A DNA stretch of 64,000 bases, taken from NCBI GenBank assembly GCA_021779855.1, contig JAJXZW010000009.1:25285-89284 (forward strand), read 5' to 3'. The notes beneath the pieces were generated by a model. The model saw only the letters and a list, made by a program, of their open reading frames with translations, was not told the DNA's origin and did not search any database. Below, in pieces: positions 25,951 to 33,642 of the stretch. This stretch comes from Actinomycetes bacterium (GTDB lineage: Bacteria > Actinomycetota > Acidimicrobiia > Acidimicrobiales > RAAP-2). How positions within the stretch are numbered: the stretch's first letter is position 1; the number at the start of each line of letters is the position of its first letter. The position numbers were made by a program, and so were the translations under genes.

Positions 25951-26421
25951 GTGGACCCCGCCGCCGTCGCCGACTACCGGGCCGCCACCGAGGAGTTCCT
26001 CGCGGCGGCCTCGACGGCCGACGCGGCCCGCCTCGACCGCCGCGAGCGGGGCGGCTGGAGCGCGCGCCAGGTGATCCACCACGTCGCGGACGCCGAGGCG
26101 CAGTCCTACGCTCGCCTGCGCCGGCTGCTCGCCGAGCCCGGGACCCTCATCCAGGGTTACGACGAGAGCGCCTGGGCCGCGTGCCCGGCGCTCGGCTACG
26201 GGGAGCTGCCCGTCGGCCCCGCCCTCGAGGTCATCCGCGCGCTGCGTGCCTCGACGGCCGACCTGCTCGAGCGCCTCTCGCCCGCCGACCTCGCCCTCGA
26301 GGGCCGCCACTCCGAGTCGGGCGCCTACGGCGTGGCGACGTGGCTCGAGACCTACACCCGTCACCCCCGTGAGCACGCCCGCCAGCTCGCCGAGGCGCTG
26401 GCCGCCCCCGAGCGGCGCTAG
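25951..26421 (+). CDS. DinB-like metal-binding protein
   Basis: 156-aa four-helix-bundle protein of the DinB/YfiT superfamily. The putative metal ligands are in WSARQVIHHVADAEAQ (first His) and TRHPREHARQL (two C-terminal His). Mycothiol-, bacillithiol- and glutathione-dependent transferases occur in this fold, so a thiol-dependent role is possible and would fit the mycothiol genes in the window; this is inference. GTG start, likely co-transcribed with the acyl-CoA dehydrogenase. Its stop overlaps the next gene in CTAG. Confidence 0.82.
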   Translation: MDPAAVADYRAATEEFLAAASTADAARLDRRERGGWSARQVIHHVADAEAQSYARLRRLLAEPGTLIQGYDESAWAACPALGYGELPVGPALEVIRALRASTADLLERLSPADLALEGRHSESGAYGVATWLETYTRHPREHARQLAEALAAPERR

Positions 26422-27020
26422 TCGAAGACCGGATCGAGGGTCCGGCTGCGCTTGAGCTCGTAGAAGCCCGGGGTCGCCATCACCGCGAGGACCCCGTCGA
26501 GCAGCCGGCCCGCGGCCTCGCCCTTGGGCGCCGGGGTGACGACGGGCCCGAAGACGGCCTGGCCGGCCACGTGGATGACCGGCGTGCCGACCTCGTAGCC
26601 GACGGGCTCCATGCCCGCGGCGTGGCTCGCGCGCAGGGCCTCGTCGTAGGCGGCGGTGGTGGCCGCCTCGGCGAGGTCCGCCTCGAGGCCGGCGTCGGCG
26701 AGCGCCCCGGCGATGACCGCGGCGCGGTCCTTCTGCCCGCCGGGGTGGATGCGCGCGCCCATGGCCGAGTAGAGGGGCTCGACGACCCCGGCGCCGTGAC
26801 GCTGCTCGGCCGCGACCAGCACGCGCACCGGGCCCCAGCCGTCGTCGAGGAAGGCCCGGTAGTCGGCGGGCAGGTCGCGGCCCTCGTTGAGCACCGAGAG
26901 GCTCATCACGTGGAAGGCGACCTCGACGTCGCGCACGGTGGTCGCCTCGAGCAGCCACCGGGAGGTGAGCCACGCCCAGGGGCAGAGGGGGTCGACCCAG
27001 AGGTCAACGCGGTCGGTCAT
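26418..27020 (-). CDS. DsbA-family mycothiol-type oxidoreductase (Rv2466c-like)
   Basis: 200-aa thioredoxin-fold protein strongly resembling mycobacterial Rv2466c, the mycothiol-dependent reductase. Shared features are DLWVDPLCPWAWLTSRWLLE at the N-terminus, FHVMSLSVLNE, WGPVRVLVAAEQRHG, and the end FYELKRSRTLDPVFD. The active site is CPWA (C13, A16) whereas Rv2466c has CPWC, so this form has a single active-site cysteine. It is cytoplasmic and would use mycothiol, whose ligase mshC is at 41485. It follows the M20 peptidase gene by 24 bp, probably in one operon. Confidence 0.9.
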   Translation of the reverse strand: MTDRVDLWVDPLCPWAWLTSRWLLEATTVRDVEVAFHVMSLSVLNEGRDLPADYRAFLDDGWGPVRVLVAAEQRHGAGVVEPLYSAMGARIHPGGQKDRAAVIAGALADAGLEADLAEAATTAAYDEALRASHAAGMEPVGYEVGTPVIHVAGQAVFGPVVTPAPKGEAAGRLLDGVLAVMATPGFYELKRSRTLDPVFD

Positions 27021-27044
27021 GGGGGGAACCTCGCTCGTCGGGTG

Positions 27045-28442
27045 TCAGCGCTCGGCGTGTGCCGCGACCACGGTAGTCACCGCGTTGGCGACCCCGACCG
27101 CCGTGGGCAGGTCGAGCATCTCGTCGATGGCGTGGGCGTTGGCGCCCGGGCCCCCCACCCCCGTGGCGACGAACTGCGCCCCGGGGTAGCGCCGGGCGAG
27201 CGAGCCCAGGAAGGGGATCGAGCCACCCTCGCCGGTGAAGCCGAGGGGCTGTCCGAAGGCGTCGAGCGAGGCGGCCCTAAGGGCCTCGCCCAGCCAGGGG
27301 GCGAAGGTCGGGGCGACCCACCCGTCGCCGGGGTGCTGGGGCGTGACCGTGACGTGCGCGCCCGAGGGCACGTCGGTGGCGAGGGCCCGCTCGATGGCCG
27401 CCAGGGCCGGCGCCGCGGCGACGGTGGGGGGCAGGCGGAACGAGAGGACGGCCGTGGTGAAGGGGCGCAGCACGTTGCCGGCGTCGGCCGGCGCCGGGAT
27501 GCCGGCCATCCCGATCGTCGAGAGGGTGGGGCGCCACGTCTTGTTGAGGATCCGGTCCTCGGCGTCGGTGCCCATCAGGCGGACACCCTCGAGCAGGGGC
27601 AGGTCCTGGGCGGCGACGTCGCCGAACTCCGCGGCCAGCGCGCGCGCCGCGTCGCGGTGCTCGGCCGGGATCTCCGCGTGCAGCTCGGGCAGGAGGATCC
27701 GGCCGGTCGCGGCGTCCTCGAGGCGGTCCAGGAGCTGGCGTAGGACGCGGAACGACGAGGGCACGACGCCGCTCGTCGAGCCGGAGTGCTGGCCCTGCGA
27801 GAGCACCGCGACGGTCACTTCGACGTTGACGTTGCCCCGCAGCGACGTCGTCACCCACAGCCGGTCGTAGGAAACGGCGCCCGAGTCCAGGCAGATCAGC
27901 AGCTCGACCTCGCCGAGGTGCCCGGCCAGGTGGTCGAGGTAGGCCTCGAGGTCGGGGCTGCCGCTCTCCTCGCTCGCCTCGATGAGCACCACGCAGCGGC
28001 CGTGGGGCGTGCCGGCCGCCTCGAGGGCCTCGAGCGCGCTGAGGGCGGCGAAGACGGCGTAGCCGTCGTCGGAGACCCCGCGGGCGTAGACCCGGTCGCC
28101 GCGGCGCACCGGGCTCCAGGGGGCGAGCCCCTCGGACCAGTCCCCGAGGGGCGGCTGCTTGTCGAGGTGGCCGTAGAGCACGACGGTCCCGCCCGCGGGC
28201 CCCGTGGCCTCGACGGTCACCACGAGGGTTGGCGTGCGCCCGGGCAGGCGCACGACCTCGACGCGGTGGCGCGCGAGGGCCCGGCGACGGGCCCAGTCGG
28301 CGAGGAGCTGGGCGGCGCGCTCGAGGTGCCCCGACGTGGCCCAGTCCGGGTCGAACTGCGGGGAGAGCGAGGGGATCGCCCCGAACTCCATGAGGGTGTC
28401 GAGGGCGGTTCGTTCGAAGTCGGCGAGCGAGAGCAGCGGCAT
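27045..28442 (-). CDS. M20 family metallopeptidase (dipeptidase)
   Basis: 465 aa with the start at the ATG MPLLSLADFERT, 10 bp after the previous gene; the 497-aa track ORF adds a shadow extension. Zinc and catalytic motifs: VVLYGHLDKQP, GVSDDGYAVFAAL, VLIEASEESGSPDL, CLDSGAV and the C-terminal ANAHAIDEML. A dimerisation (lid) domain lies between. It belongs to the M20 CNDP/ArgE-like dipeptidases and probably trims dipeptides or N-acyl amino acids. No signal peptide. Operon with the DNA glycosylase upstream and the DsbA-like gene downstream. Confidence 0.92.
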   Translation of the reverse strand: MPLLSLADFERTALDTLMEFGAIPSLSPQFDPDWATSGHLERAAQLLADWARRRALARHRVEVVRLPGRTPTLVVTVEATGPAGGTVVLYGHLDKQPPLGDWSEGLAPWSPVRRGDRVYARGVSDDGYAVFAALSALEALEAAGTPHGRCVVLIEASEESGSPDLEAYLDHLAGHLGEVELLICLDSGAVSYDRLWVTTSLRGNVNVEVTVAVLSQGQHSGSTSGVVPSSFRVLRQLLDRLEDAATGRILLPELHAEIPAEHRDAARALAAEFGDVAAQDLPLLEGVRLMGTDAEDRILNKTWRPTLSTIGMAGIPAPADAGNVLRPFTTAVLSFRLPPTVAAAPALAAIERALATDVPSGAHVTVTPQHPGDGWVAPTFAPWLGEALRAASLDAFGQPLGFTGEGGSIPFLGSLARRYPGAQFVATGVGGPGANAHAIDEMLDLPTAVGVANAVTTVVAAHAER

Positions 28443-28452
28443 GGCTGCGAGG

Positions 28453-29079
28453 CTACCGGGCGTGCTCGAGCTCGACGGCCCGCCAGCAGTACCACGCGAC
28501 CTCCGAGCGCACCCCGGCGAAGGGCTCGCCCAGCGCACCGAGGGCGCGTTCGGTGATCATCTCGTCGAGCCCGTGCAGGAGGCTCCAGCCGTGGCGCACC
28601 CCGAAGTCGCCGGTCGGCCACACGTCGGGTCGGCCCAGGGTCTGCATCAGGTACATGTGGGCGCTCCAGACGCCCAGGCCGCGCACCGCCACCACCTCCG
28701 CCGTCACGTCGGAGTCGCTCATGGCACCGTGGCGCGCGAGCGCGAGGCGGCCGTCGAGGGCCCGTTCGGCGAGGTCGAGCATGGCCGTCGCCTTGGCGTT
28801 GGAGAGTCCGACCGCGCGCAGGCGCCGGTGGCCCGCGGCGAGGATCGCCGGAGGGGTGACCTCGCCCTCGCACAGCTCCACCACCCGGGCGTGGATCGTG
28901 GCGGCGGCCTTGGTCGCGAGCAGCTGGTGGGTCACCGAGCGGGTCAGGCGGGCGAAGCGGCTGGCCACCGGCGCGGCCCGCCGGCCCGGGGGAGGCCCGA
29001 CGCGGCGCACGAGGGCGCGGAAGGCCGGGTCGGCCCGCACGATCGCCCGGGCGCGGGCGGCGGGGTCGGGTCGGGGCAC
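28453..29079 (-). CDS. DNA-3-methyladenine glycosylase II-like (HhH-GPD)
   Basis: 208-aa base-excision repair glycosylase of the HhH-GPD superfamily, AlkA type. The helix-hairpin-helix is VRGLGVWSAHMYLMQTL and the catalytic Asp is in VWPTGDFGVRHGW. No iron-sulphur cluster cysteines are present, which excludes EndoIII/MutY. It lacks the N-terminal domain of E. coli AlkA. GTG start; CATAGT 6 nt upstream on the minus strand suggests a leaderless message. First gene of the leftward operon with the M20 peptidase. Confidence 0.9.
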   Translation of the reverse strand: MPRPDPAARARAIVRADPAFRALVRRVGPPPGRRAAPVASRFARLTRSVTHQLLATKAAATIHARVVELCEGEVTPPAILAAGHRRLRAVGLSNAKATAMLDLAERALDGRLALARHGAMSDSDVTAEVVAVRGLGVWSAHMYLMQTLGRPDVWPTGDFGVRHGWSLLHGLDEMITERALGALGEPFAGVRSEVAWYCWRAVELEHAR

Positions 29080-29086
29080 CGTCGAA

Positions 29087-30013
29087 CTATGCCAGAGGGG
29101 CGCGACGGATGTAGACGCCCTCGGGCGGGCTCTCGGCCGTCTCGACCACCTGGTGCAAGAGCGCGGCGATCGCCCGCACGGGCGCCGACGGGAAGCCGTA
29201 GCGCCGGGTGGCCAGCACGACGCGCCGCTTGGCGATGTTGGCGATGGGCAGGGCCACGAAGTTGGCCCGCAGGTGGGGTGAGAGCATGGTCGCGGGCAGG
29301 ATCGACGGGCCGTGGCCGTCGAAGGTCATCGAGGCGATCGTGCGCAGGCCGTCGAGCTCGACGCGAGCGCTGAGCGTGACGCCGGCCGCGCGGGTGGCGT
29401 CGTCGATCTCGCGGCGGATCGGCGTCCCGCCCAGGGGCAGGAGCAGCTCGTGCGCGGCGACGGTCGACCAGGCGAGGGGGAGGGGCTCGCGGGTGAGCGC
29501 GTGGTCGCGCGCGGCGATCACGACCAGGTCCTCGATGAACAGGTCGCTCTCGGTGAGCTCGGCCGACTGCACGGGCCAGGCGAGCACGGCCAGGTCCAGC
29601 TGCCCGTTGGCGAGCCGGGGCTCGAGGGCGGAGTTCGTGCCCTCCGAGATGTGCAGGACGATCTTCGCGTAGCGCCGGCGCAGGCTCTCGAGCAGCAGGG
29701 GGACCACCCACCGCCCGGCCGTGCCGATCATGCCCAGGGTGACGACGCCCGCGACGTCGGCGTTGAGCTCCGAGACGTCCGAGGCGATGGCGCGCACCTC
29801 GCTCAGGATGCGTCGGGCGCGCTCGACGACGACCTCGCCGGACTCGGTGAGGGCCCCCGTCGCGCGCTCGACGAGGGCCGTGCCGAGATCGGCCTCCAGG
29901 CGGGCCACGCGGTGCGAGATGTTCGACTGCACGGTGCCCAGCGCGTCCGCGGCGCGCGAGAACGTCCCGTTGTCGGCGATGCCCACCAGGGCCTCGAGCT
30001 GGCGGAGCTCCAT
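29087..30013 (-). CDS. LysR family transcriptional regulator
   Basis: 308 aa with the start at the second of two adjacent ATGs, giving MELRQLEAL, the family's usual beginning. That ATG is 7 nt after a TATACT -10, which fits a leaderless message; the track ORF starting at 30070 would begin upstream of the promoter. The winged HTH (residues 1-60) contains GTFSRAADALGTVQSNISHRV. The rest is a periplasmic-binding-type effector domain with an intact length. It is divergent from the 6C RNA and murT. The palindrome at 30028-30047, inside its own promoter spacer, is a candidate autoregulatory site. Effector unknown. Confidence 0.92.
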   Translation of the reverse strand: MELRQLEALVGIADNGTFSRAADALGTVQSNISHRVARLEADLGTALVERATGALTESGEVVVERARRILSEVRAIASDVSELNADVAGVVTLGMIGTAGRWVVPLLLESLRRRYAKIVLHISEGTNSALEPRLANGQLDLAVLAWPVQSAELTESDLFIEDLVVIAARDHALTREPLPLAWSTVAAHELLLPLGGTPIRREIDDATRAAGVTLSARVELDGLRTIASMTFDGHGPSILPATMLSPHLRANFVALPIANIAKRRVVLATRRYGFPSAPVRAIAALLHQVVETAESPPEGVYIRRAPLA

Positions 30014-30020
30014 CATCGAA

Positions 30021-30026
30021 AGTATA
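30021..30026 (-). promoter_or_regulatory. -10 hexamer TATACT of the LysR gene
   Basis: TATACT on the minus strand, 7 nt before the second ATG (30013) and 4 nt before the first (30016). It is one of the best -10 matches in the window. Confidence 0.65.
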
Positions 30027-30027
30027 G

Positions 30028-30047
30028 ATGGGACATATCTGTCCCAT
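30028..30047. promoter_or_regulatory. 20-bp palindrome, candidate operator between LysR and 6C RNA promoters
   Basis: ATGGGACA-TATC-TGTCCCAT: perfect 8-bp arms with a 4-nt centre. It occupies the spacer of the LysR promoter and ends 4 bp before the -35 of the rightward promoter. A bound dimer would touch both promoters. LysR autoregulation is the simplest reading, but another regulator cannot be excluded. Confidence 0.6.
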
Positions 30048-30051
30048 GCGC

Positions 30052-30080
30052 TTGCCAGATAGTCCGCCATCCGCCATACT
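30052..30080 (+). promoter_or_regulatory. sigma70-type promoter of the 6C RNA
   Basis: TTGCCA (30052-30057), a 17-bp spacer, then CATACT (30075-30080). This is the clearest -35/-10 pair seen in the window. Transcription is expected to start near 30087. Confidence 0.7.
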
Positions 30081-30086
30081 GGTACT

Positions 30087-30175
30087 CGCCTAGTTCATCC
30101 GGATCCCCCCCTTCGGGTGAACACCAGGTTTTGCAAGAGGACCAGCCTCCCCCCGGCTGGTCCTCTTGCGCTTTT
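30087..30175 (+). ncRNA. 6C RNA (actinobacterial small RNA)
   Basis: Two consecutive hairpins, each with six or more cytosines in the loop, the defining feature of the 6C RNA family. Hairpin 1: GTTCATCCG / CGGGTGAAC (30093-30122, one G-U pair) with loop GATCCCCCCCTT. Hairpin 2: a perfect 15-bp stem GCAAGAGGACCAGCC and its complement (30133-30169) with loop TCCCCCC, followed by GCTTTTCC as an intrinsic terminator. It has its own promoter just upstream. C-rich loops are known to pair with G-rich ribosome-binding sites of target mRNAs in Mycobacterium. The ends are predicted to within a few bases. murT downstream appears to have a separate promoter. Confidence 0.9.
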
Positions 30176-30185
30176 CCGGGCTTGT

Positions 30186-30191
30186 TAGCGT
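30186..30191 (+). promoter_or_regulatory. -10 hexamer TAGCGT of murT (leaderless)
   Basis: TAGCGT ends 7 nt before the murT ATG, downstream of the 6C RNA terminator hairpin. No ribosome-binding sequence is present. Confidence 0.55.
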
Positions 30192-30198
30192 GACCCCC

Positions 30199-31407
30199 AT
30201 GGCGCGTCGGCCCCGGTCCTCCACCTGGCTCGCCGAGCGCGCCGTGCTCGTGGTGAACCGCCTCTCGCGGCTCCTGGGGCGCGGCGAGGGCACGGTGATC
30301 GGGGGGCGGGCCGGGCTGGCCCTCGACCCGACGCTCCTCAGCGGACTCGCCCGGGGTCGTACGGTGGTGCTCGTCTCGGGCACCAACGGCAAGACCACCA
30401 CCACCGCCCTCGTGGCCGCGGGCTGGGGCGGGCCGGTCGCGGTGAACGACACGGGCTCGAACATGGTCCAGGGCCACGTGGCCGCCCTGGCCGGCCGGCC
30501 CGGGGTCCCGGCGGCGCTCGAGGTGGACGAGTCCTGGCTGCCGGGGATCGCGGCGGCGACCCGCCCGGCCGTGGTGGTGCTGTTGAACCTCTCGCGCGAC
30601 CAGCTCGACCGCGCCAACGAGGTCCGCCGGGTCGCCCTGCGCTGGCGCGACCTATGCGCGACGCTGGCCGACACCGTGGTCGTGGCCAACGCCTCGGACC
30701 CGCTGGTCGCCTTCGCGGCCGAGACGGCCCCCGTCGTCGCGTGGTGCGACGTGGCGACCCCGTGGCGCCTCGACGCCGTGTCGTGCCCGCACTGCACCGC
30801 GCCGCTCACCTTCGTGCCGACCGGGTGGTCGAGCGACTGCGGCTTCGCCCAGCCCCGGTCGACGACGGTGCTCGCCGAGGGTTCGCTGAGCGTCGACGGG
30901 CTCGAGGTCGAGTTGGACCTCGCACTGCCCGGGGCCGTCAACCGGGCGAACGCCGCCTTCGCGCTCACCGCGCTGGCGCGCGTGGGCGTCGACCCGCGCG
31001 CGGCCGCGGACCGGATGGCGGGCGTGCGCGAGGTCGCCGGGCGCTACGCCCGGCGGGCCTGGCGCGGGGGTGAGGTCCGCCTGGTGCTGGCGAAGAACCC
31101 GGCCGGATTCAGCGCGGCCCTCGAGGAGGTCGCCGACGCCCCGGGGGAGCTGTGGATAGCGGTCAACGCGCGCGTGGCCGACGGCCGCGACCCCTCGTGG
31201 CTCTACGACGTGCCCTTCGAGCGCCTGGCCGGTCGCACGGTGACCTGCCTTGGGGAGCGGCGCCTCGACCTCGCGACGCGCCTCGACTACGGCGGGGTCG
31301 CCGTGCGCGTCGCCGACGCCGTTCCCGACCCGCCCCCCGGCCGTCCGGTCACGCTCGTGGCCAACTACACCGCGTTCCAGGAGTGGAACGCGCGCACGGC
31401 GCCGTGA
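30199..31407 (+). CDS. murT: lipid II isoglutaminyl synthase, Mur ligase subunit MurT
   Basis: 402 aa, start at the ATG after the TAGCGT element. It is the Mur-ligase-like subunit that, with GatD, amidates the D-glutamate of lipid II. ATP motif VSGTNGKTTTT, central ligase domain with EVDESWLPG and NLSRDQLDR, and the C-terminal DUF1727 domain with LVLAKNPAGFSAAL and FQEWN. The zinc-ribbon insertion of the family is reduced: C196, C199 and C214 remain, while the fourth position is S211. It overlaps gatD by four bases (GTGA), which supports the obligate partnership. Confidence 0.94.
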   Translation: MARRPRSSTWLAERAVLVVNRLSRLLGRGEGTVIGGRAGLALDPTLLSGLARGRTVVLVSGTNGKTTTTALVAAGWGGPVAVNDTGSNMVQGHVAALAGRPGVPAALEVDESWLPGIAAATRPAVVVLLNLSRDQLDRANEVRRVALRWRDLCATLADTVVVANASDPLVAFAAETAPVVAWCDVATPWRLDAVSCPHCTAPLTFVPTGWSSDCGFAQPRSTTVLAEGSLSVDGLEVELDLALPGAVNRANAAFALTALARVGVDPRAAADRMAGVREVAGRYARRAWRGGEVRLVLAKNPAGFSAALEEVADAPGELWIAVNARVADGRDPSWLYDVPFERLAGRTVTCLGERRLDLATRLDYGGVAVRVADAVPDPPPGRPVTLVANYTAFQEWNARTAP

Positions 31408-32078
31408 GGGTCGCCCTCCTCTACCCCGAGCTGCTCGGGACCTACGGCGACGGCGGCAACGCGCTGGTGCTCGCCGAGCGCGCCCGGCGCCGGGGCCGTC
31501 GCGTCGAGCTCGTCACGGTGACCCTCGACCAGCGGCTCCCCGCGGCCGACCTCTACCTGCTGGGCGGCGGGGAGGACGGCCCCCAGCGGCTCGCGGCCGA
31601 CCTCCTGCGCCGGGGCGACCTGGCGGCCCGAGTGGCCGACGGGGCGCGCGTGTTCGCGGTGTGCGCCGGCCTCCAGGTGCTCGGCACGAGCTTCGCGGTC
31701 GAGGGCGACGACCGCTACGACGGGGTGGGCCTCGTCGCGGCCTCGACCGTGCGCGGCGGGCGGCGCAGCGTCGGCGACCTGGCGGTGCGCGTGGGTGGGC
31801 GGCTGCTCGTGGGCTTCGAGAACCACGGTGGGGTGACGAGGCTGGCCGACGGCGTGGCGCCCCTGGGTGAGGTGGTGCGGGGCCGGGGCAGCGATGGTCG
31901 CCGCGACGGCTTTGTCACCGAGCGCGTCGTCGCGACCTACGCCCACGGTCCCGTGCTCGCGCTGAACCCCTGGTTCGCCGACGAGGTCCTGGCCGCCGTC
32001 GTGGGCGAGGAGCTCGAGCCTCTCTCGACGGTGGCCGACCGGCTCTACGCGGAGCGCTGCGCCCGGCTGGGCCCCTAG
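31404..32078 (+). CDS. gatD: lipid II isoglutaminyl synthase, glutamine amidotransferase subunit GatD
   Basis: 224-aa CobB/CobQ-type glutamine amidotransferase starting at GTG 31404 inside the murT stop; the longer track ORF is murT out of frame. Opening LLYPELLGTYGDGGNALVL, nucleophile C87 in VFAVCAGLQVLG and H141 in FENHGG. It supplies ammonia to MurT for amidation of the lipid II stem peptide at the cytoplasmic membrane face. The stop overlaps the acyltransferase gene in CTAG. Confidence 0.94.
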   Translation: MRVALLYPELLGTYGDGGNALVLAERARRRGRRVELVTVTLDQRLPAADLYLLGGGEDGPQRLAADLLRRGDLAARVADGARVFAVCAGLQVLGTSFAVEGDDRYDGVGLVAASTVRGGRRSVGDLAVRVGGRLLVGFENHGGVTRLADGVAPLGEVVRGRGSDGRRDGFVTERVVATYAHGPVLALNPWFADEVLAAVVGEELEPLSTVADRLYAERCARLGP

Positions 32079-32836
32079 GCCTCGGGGTCGGGGCCGGCGG
32101 GCGCGTCCGGCCCCGACCGGGCGACGCCGTAGTCGGGGTCGCCGCTCACCGACCGTCCGAGGCGCCCGACGGCCTCGTGGACCCGCGCGCCGAAGCGGCG
32201 CATGTTCTCGCCCTCGGCGCAGCGCAGCGGCTCGCCGAAGGCCACCACCACGTGGTGGCGACCCTGGCTCGGGGCCTCGGTGTAGAGGGGGGCCTTGGCG
32301 TAGCGGGGACCCTTCAGCCAGCCCGACTCGTGGATGTAGGTGGGCACGACGCTCGTGTGCGAGCGCTCGGCGAGGTACGCGGCGCCGCCCTTGAACTCCT
32401 GCAGCCGTCCGTCGGGGGAGCGGCCGCCCTCGGGGTAGATGAGGAGGTTCCAGCCGTCCTCGACCAGCTCGAGGGCGAGCTGGGCGCTCCGCCGGTTGAC
32501 CTTGAGCCGGTCGACCGGGATCGCGTTGAAGGCCAGCACGGTGCGAAAGGCGGTCGAGCGCGACATGAAGAAGCTGTCCATGGCCGCGGCCACCACGGTG
32601 CGCCGGCGCAGCCGGTCGGGCAGGGCCGTGAGCACCAGGATCGTGTCGACGTGGCTGACGTGGTTCGCGGCGAAGATGAAGGGCCCCTCACCCTCGAGGT
32701 TCTCCGACCCGTGCACCTCGAGCGTCGAGAGGTAGCGAGCGTAGGGGGCGAGCACGTAGCGGTGCAGCAGGTCCCGGGCGGCCCGCGCGAGGTAGCCGCG
32801 ACCCCACGCGGTCGGGTAGTCCAGGCCCAGTCCCAT
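32075..32836 (-). CDS. PlsC-like 1-acyl-glycerol-3-phosphate acyltransferase
   Basis: 253-aa glycerolipid acyltransferase. The catalytic NHVSHVDT box (NHxxxxD) lies near residue 60, followed by AFNAIPVDR and the FPEG-equivalent IYPEGGRSPDG. Only weak hydrophobic segments are present, consistent with peripheral membrane attachment. It probably makes phosphatidic acid or a related lipid. It is 3 bp downstream of the membrane protein gene and likely in one operon with it. Confidence 0.9.
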   Translation of the reverse strand: MGLGLDYPTAWGRGYLARAARDLLHRYVLAPYARYLSTLEVHGSENLEGEGPFIFAANHVSHVDTILVLTALPDRLRRRTVVAAAMDSFFMSRSTAFRTVLAFNAIPVDRLKVNRRSAQLALELVEDGWNLLIYPEGGRSPDGRLQEFKGGAAYLAERSHTSVVPTYIHESGWLKGPRYAKAPLYTEAPSQGRHHVVVAFGEPLRCAEGENMRRFGARVHEAVGRLGRSVSGDPDYGVARSGPDAPAGPDPEA

Positions 32837-32839
32837 GGC

Positions 32840-33505
32840 CTAGCGGCGGCGCGACTGCTTCTTGGGCGTGTAGCGCTTGGAGGGCGTGGGCGGCGCCACC
32901 GTGCGGGGCGGGGCGGGGGCGGCCTCGGTGCTCGACGCGTCCACGGTCGCGGGGCGGAACGCGCGACCGGAGCGCTTGGCCTCGGCCATCTCGCGGGCGA
33001 CCCGGTTCGAGCCCTTCCAGGTCGCGTCGCCGTACTTCTGGAGCCGGTAGGCGCGCAGCATCAGCCACGCGCCGAAGAAGAAGAACACGATGCCGAGTCC
33101 GGCGACCCCGAGGAAGAGGCCGAGCAGCAGCGCGAAGGTGGCCACGCCGGCGCGCTTCTTGCGCCACGCGGTGTAGAGGATCGCCAGGCCCAGGACGACC
33201 ACCGCGATGAACTGCAAGAGCCACGCGCCGCGGTCGTGGGAGGTCTGCTGGCACAGCCCGGACGAGGCCAGGTAGTGGTAGCCGCTGGCGCACGCGTTGT
33301 GCGCGAGGGGCTTGGCGGACTTGACGATCTTGGCGTTGGTCGCCCACTGGACGAAGAAGAAGATCCCGAAGCCCAGGGCGATCAGTGAGAGGGTGACGCT
33401 CAGCTTGCGCTCGAGCGAGTCGAGGCCGAGGACCGCCTCGCGCGAGGCCATCGAGGGGCGTTTCGCGCGCCGGGGCCGAGCGGTGTTCGCGGTGTTTCTC
33501 AGCAC
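32840..33505 (-). CDS. conserved membrane protein of unknown function
   Basis: 221 aa. A basic N-terminus is followed by TM1 (VTLSLIALGFGIFFFVQWA), an extracytoplasmic loop with two cysteines (NACASGYHYLASSGLC) that could form a disulphide, TM2 (LLQFIAVVVLGLAILYTAW) and TM3 (FALLLGLFLGVAGLGIVFFFFGAW). The cytoplasmic tail is Lys/Arg/Pro-rich. I do not recognise the family. GTG start 6 nt after minus-strand TAGCCT, so leaderless. It precedes the acyltransferase by 3 bp. Confidence 0.75.
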   Translation of the reverse strand: MLRNTANTARPRRAKRPSMASREAVLGLDSLERKLSVTLSLIALGFGIFFFVQWATNAKIVKSAKPLAHNACASGYHYLASSGLCQQTSHDRGAWLLQFIAVVVLGLAILYTAWRKKRAGVATFALLLGLFLGVAGLGIVFFFFGAWLMLRAYRLQKYGDATWKGSNRVAREMAEAKRSGRAFRPATVDASSTEAAPAPPRTVAPPTPSKRYTPKKQSRRR

Positions 33506-33511
33506 GCGTGA

Positions 33512-33517
33512 AGGCTA
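33512..33517 (-). promoter_or_regulatory. -10 hexamer TAGCCT of the membrane-protein gene (leaderless)
   Basis: Minus-strand TAGCCT ends 6 nt before the GTG at 33505. Confidence 0.5.
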
Positions 33518-33553
33518 CAGCGCACGACCCCGGGTCCCCGAGGGGCGAGGGGA

Positions 33554-33559
33554 TAGCAT
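33554..33559 (+). promoter_or_regulatory. -10 hexamer TAGCAT upstream of tRNA-Val
   Basis: TAGCAT lies 9 nt before the mature tRNA 5' end, placing the start of transcription only a few bases upstream of the tRNA. Confidence 0.5.
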
Positions 33560-33568
33560 GGTGGACCC

Positions 33569-33642
33569 GGGCGCTTAGCTCAGTTGGTTAGAGCGCAGCC
33601 TTCACACGGCTGAGGCCACAGGTTCGAGTCCTGTAGCGCCCA
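33569..33642 (+). tRNA. tRNA-Val (anticodon CAC)
   Basis: 74-nt cloverleaf. The acceptor GGGCGCT pairs with AGCGCCC, D stem GCTC/GAGC, anticodon stem CAGCC/GGCTG with loop TTCACAC (anticodon CAC reads GTG), T arm ACAGG-TTCGAGT-CCTGT and discriminator A. CCA is not encoded. GTG is a preferred valine codon in this GC-rich DNA. Confidence 0.97.
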
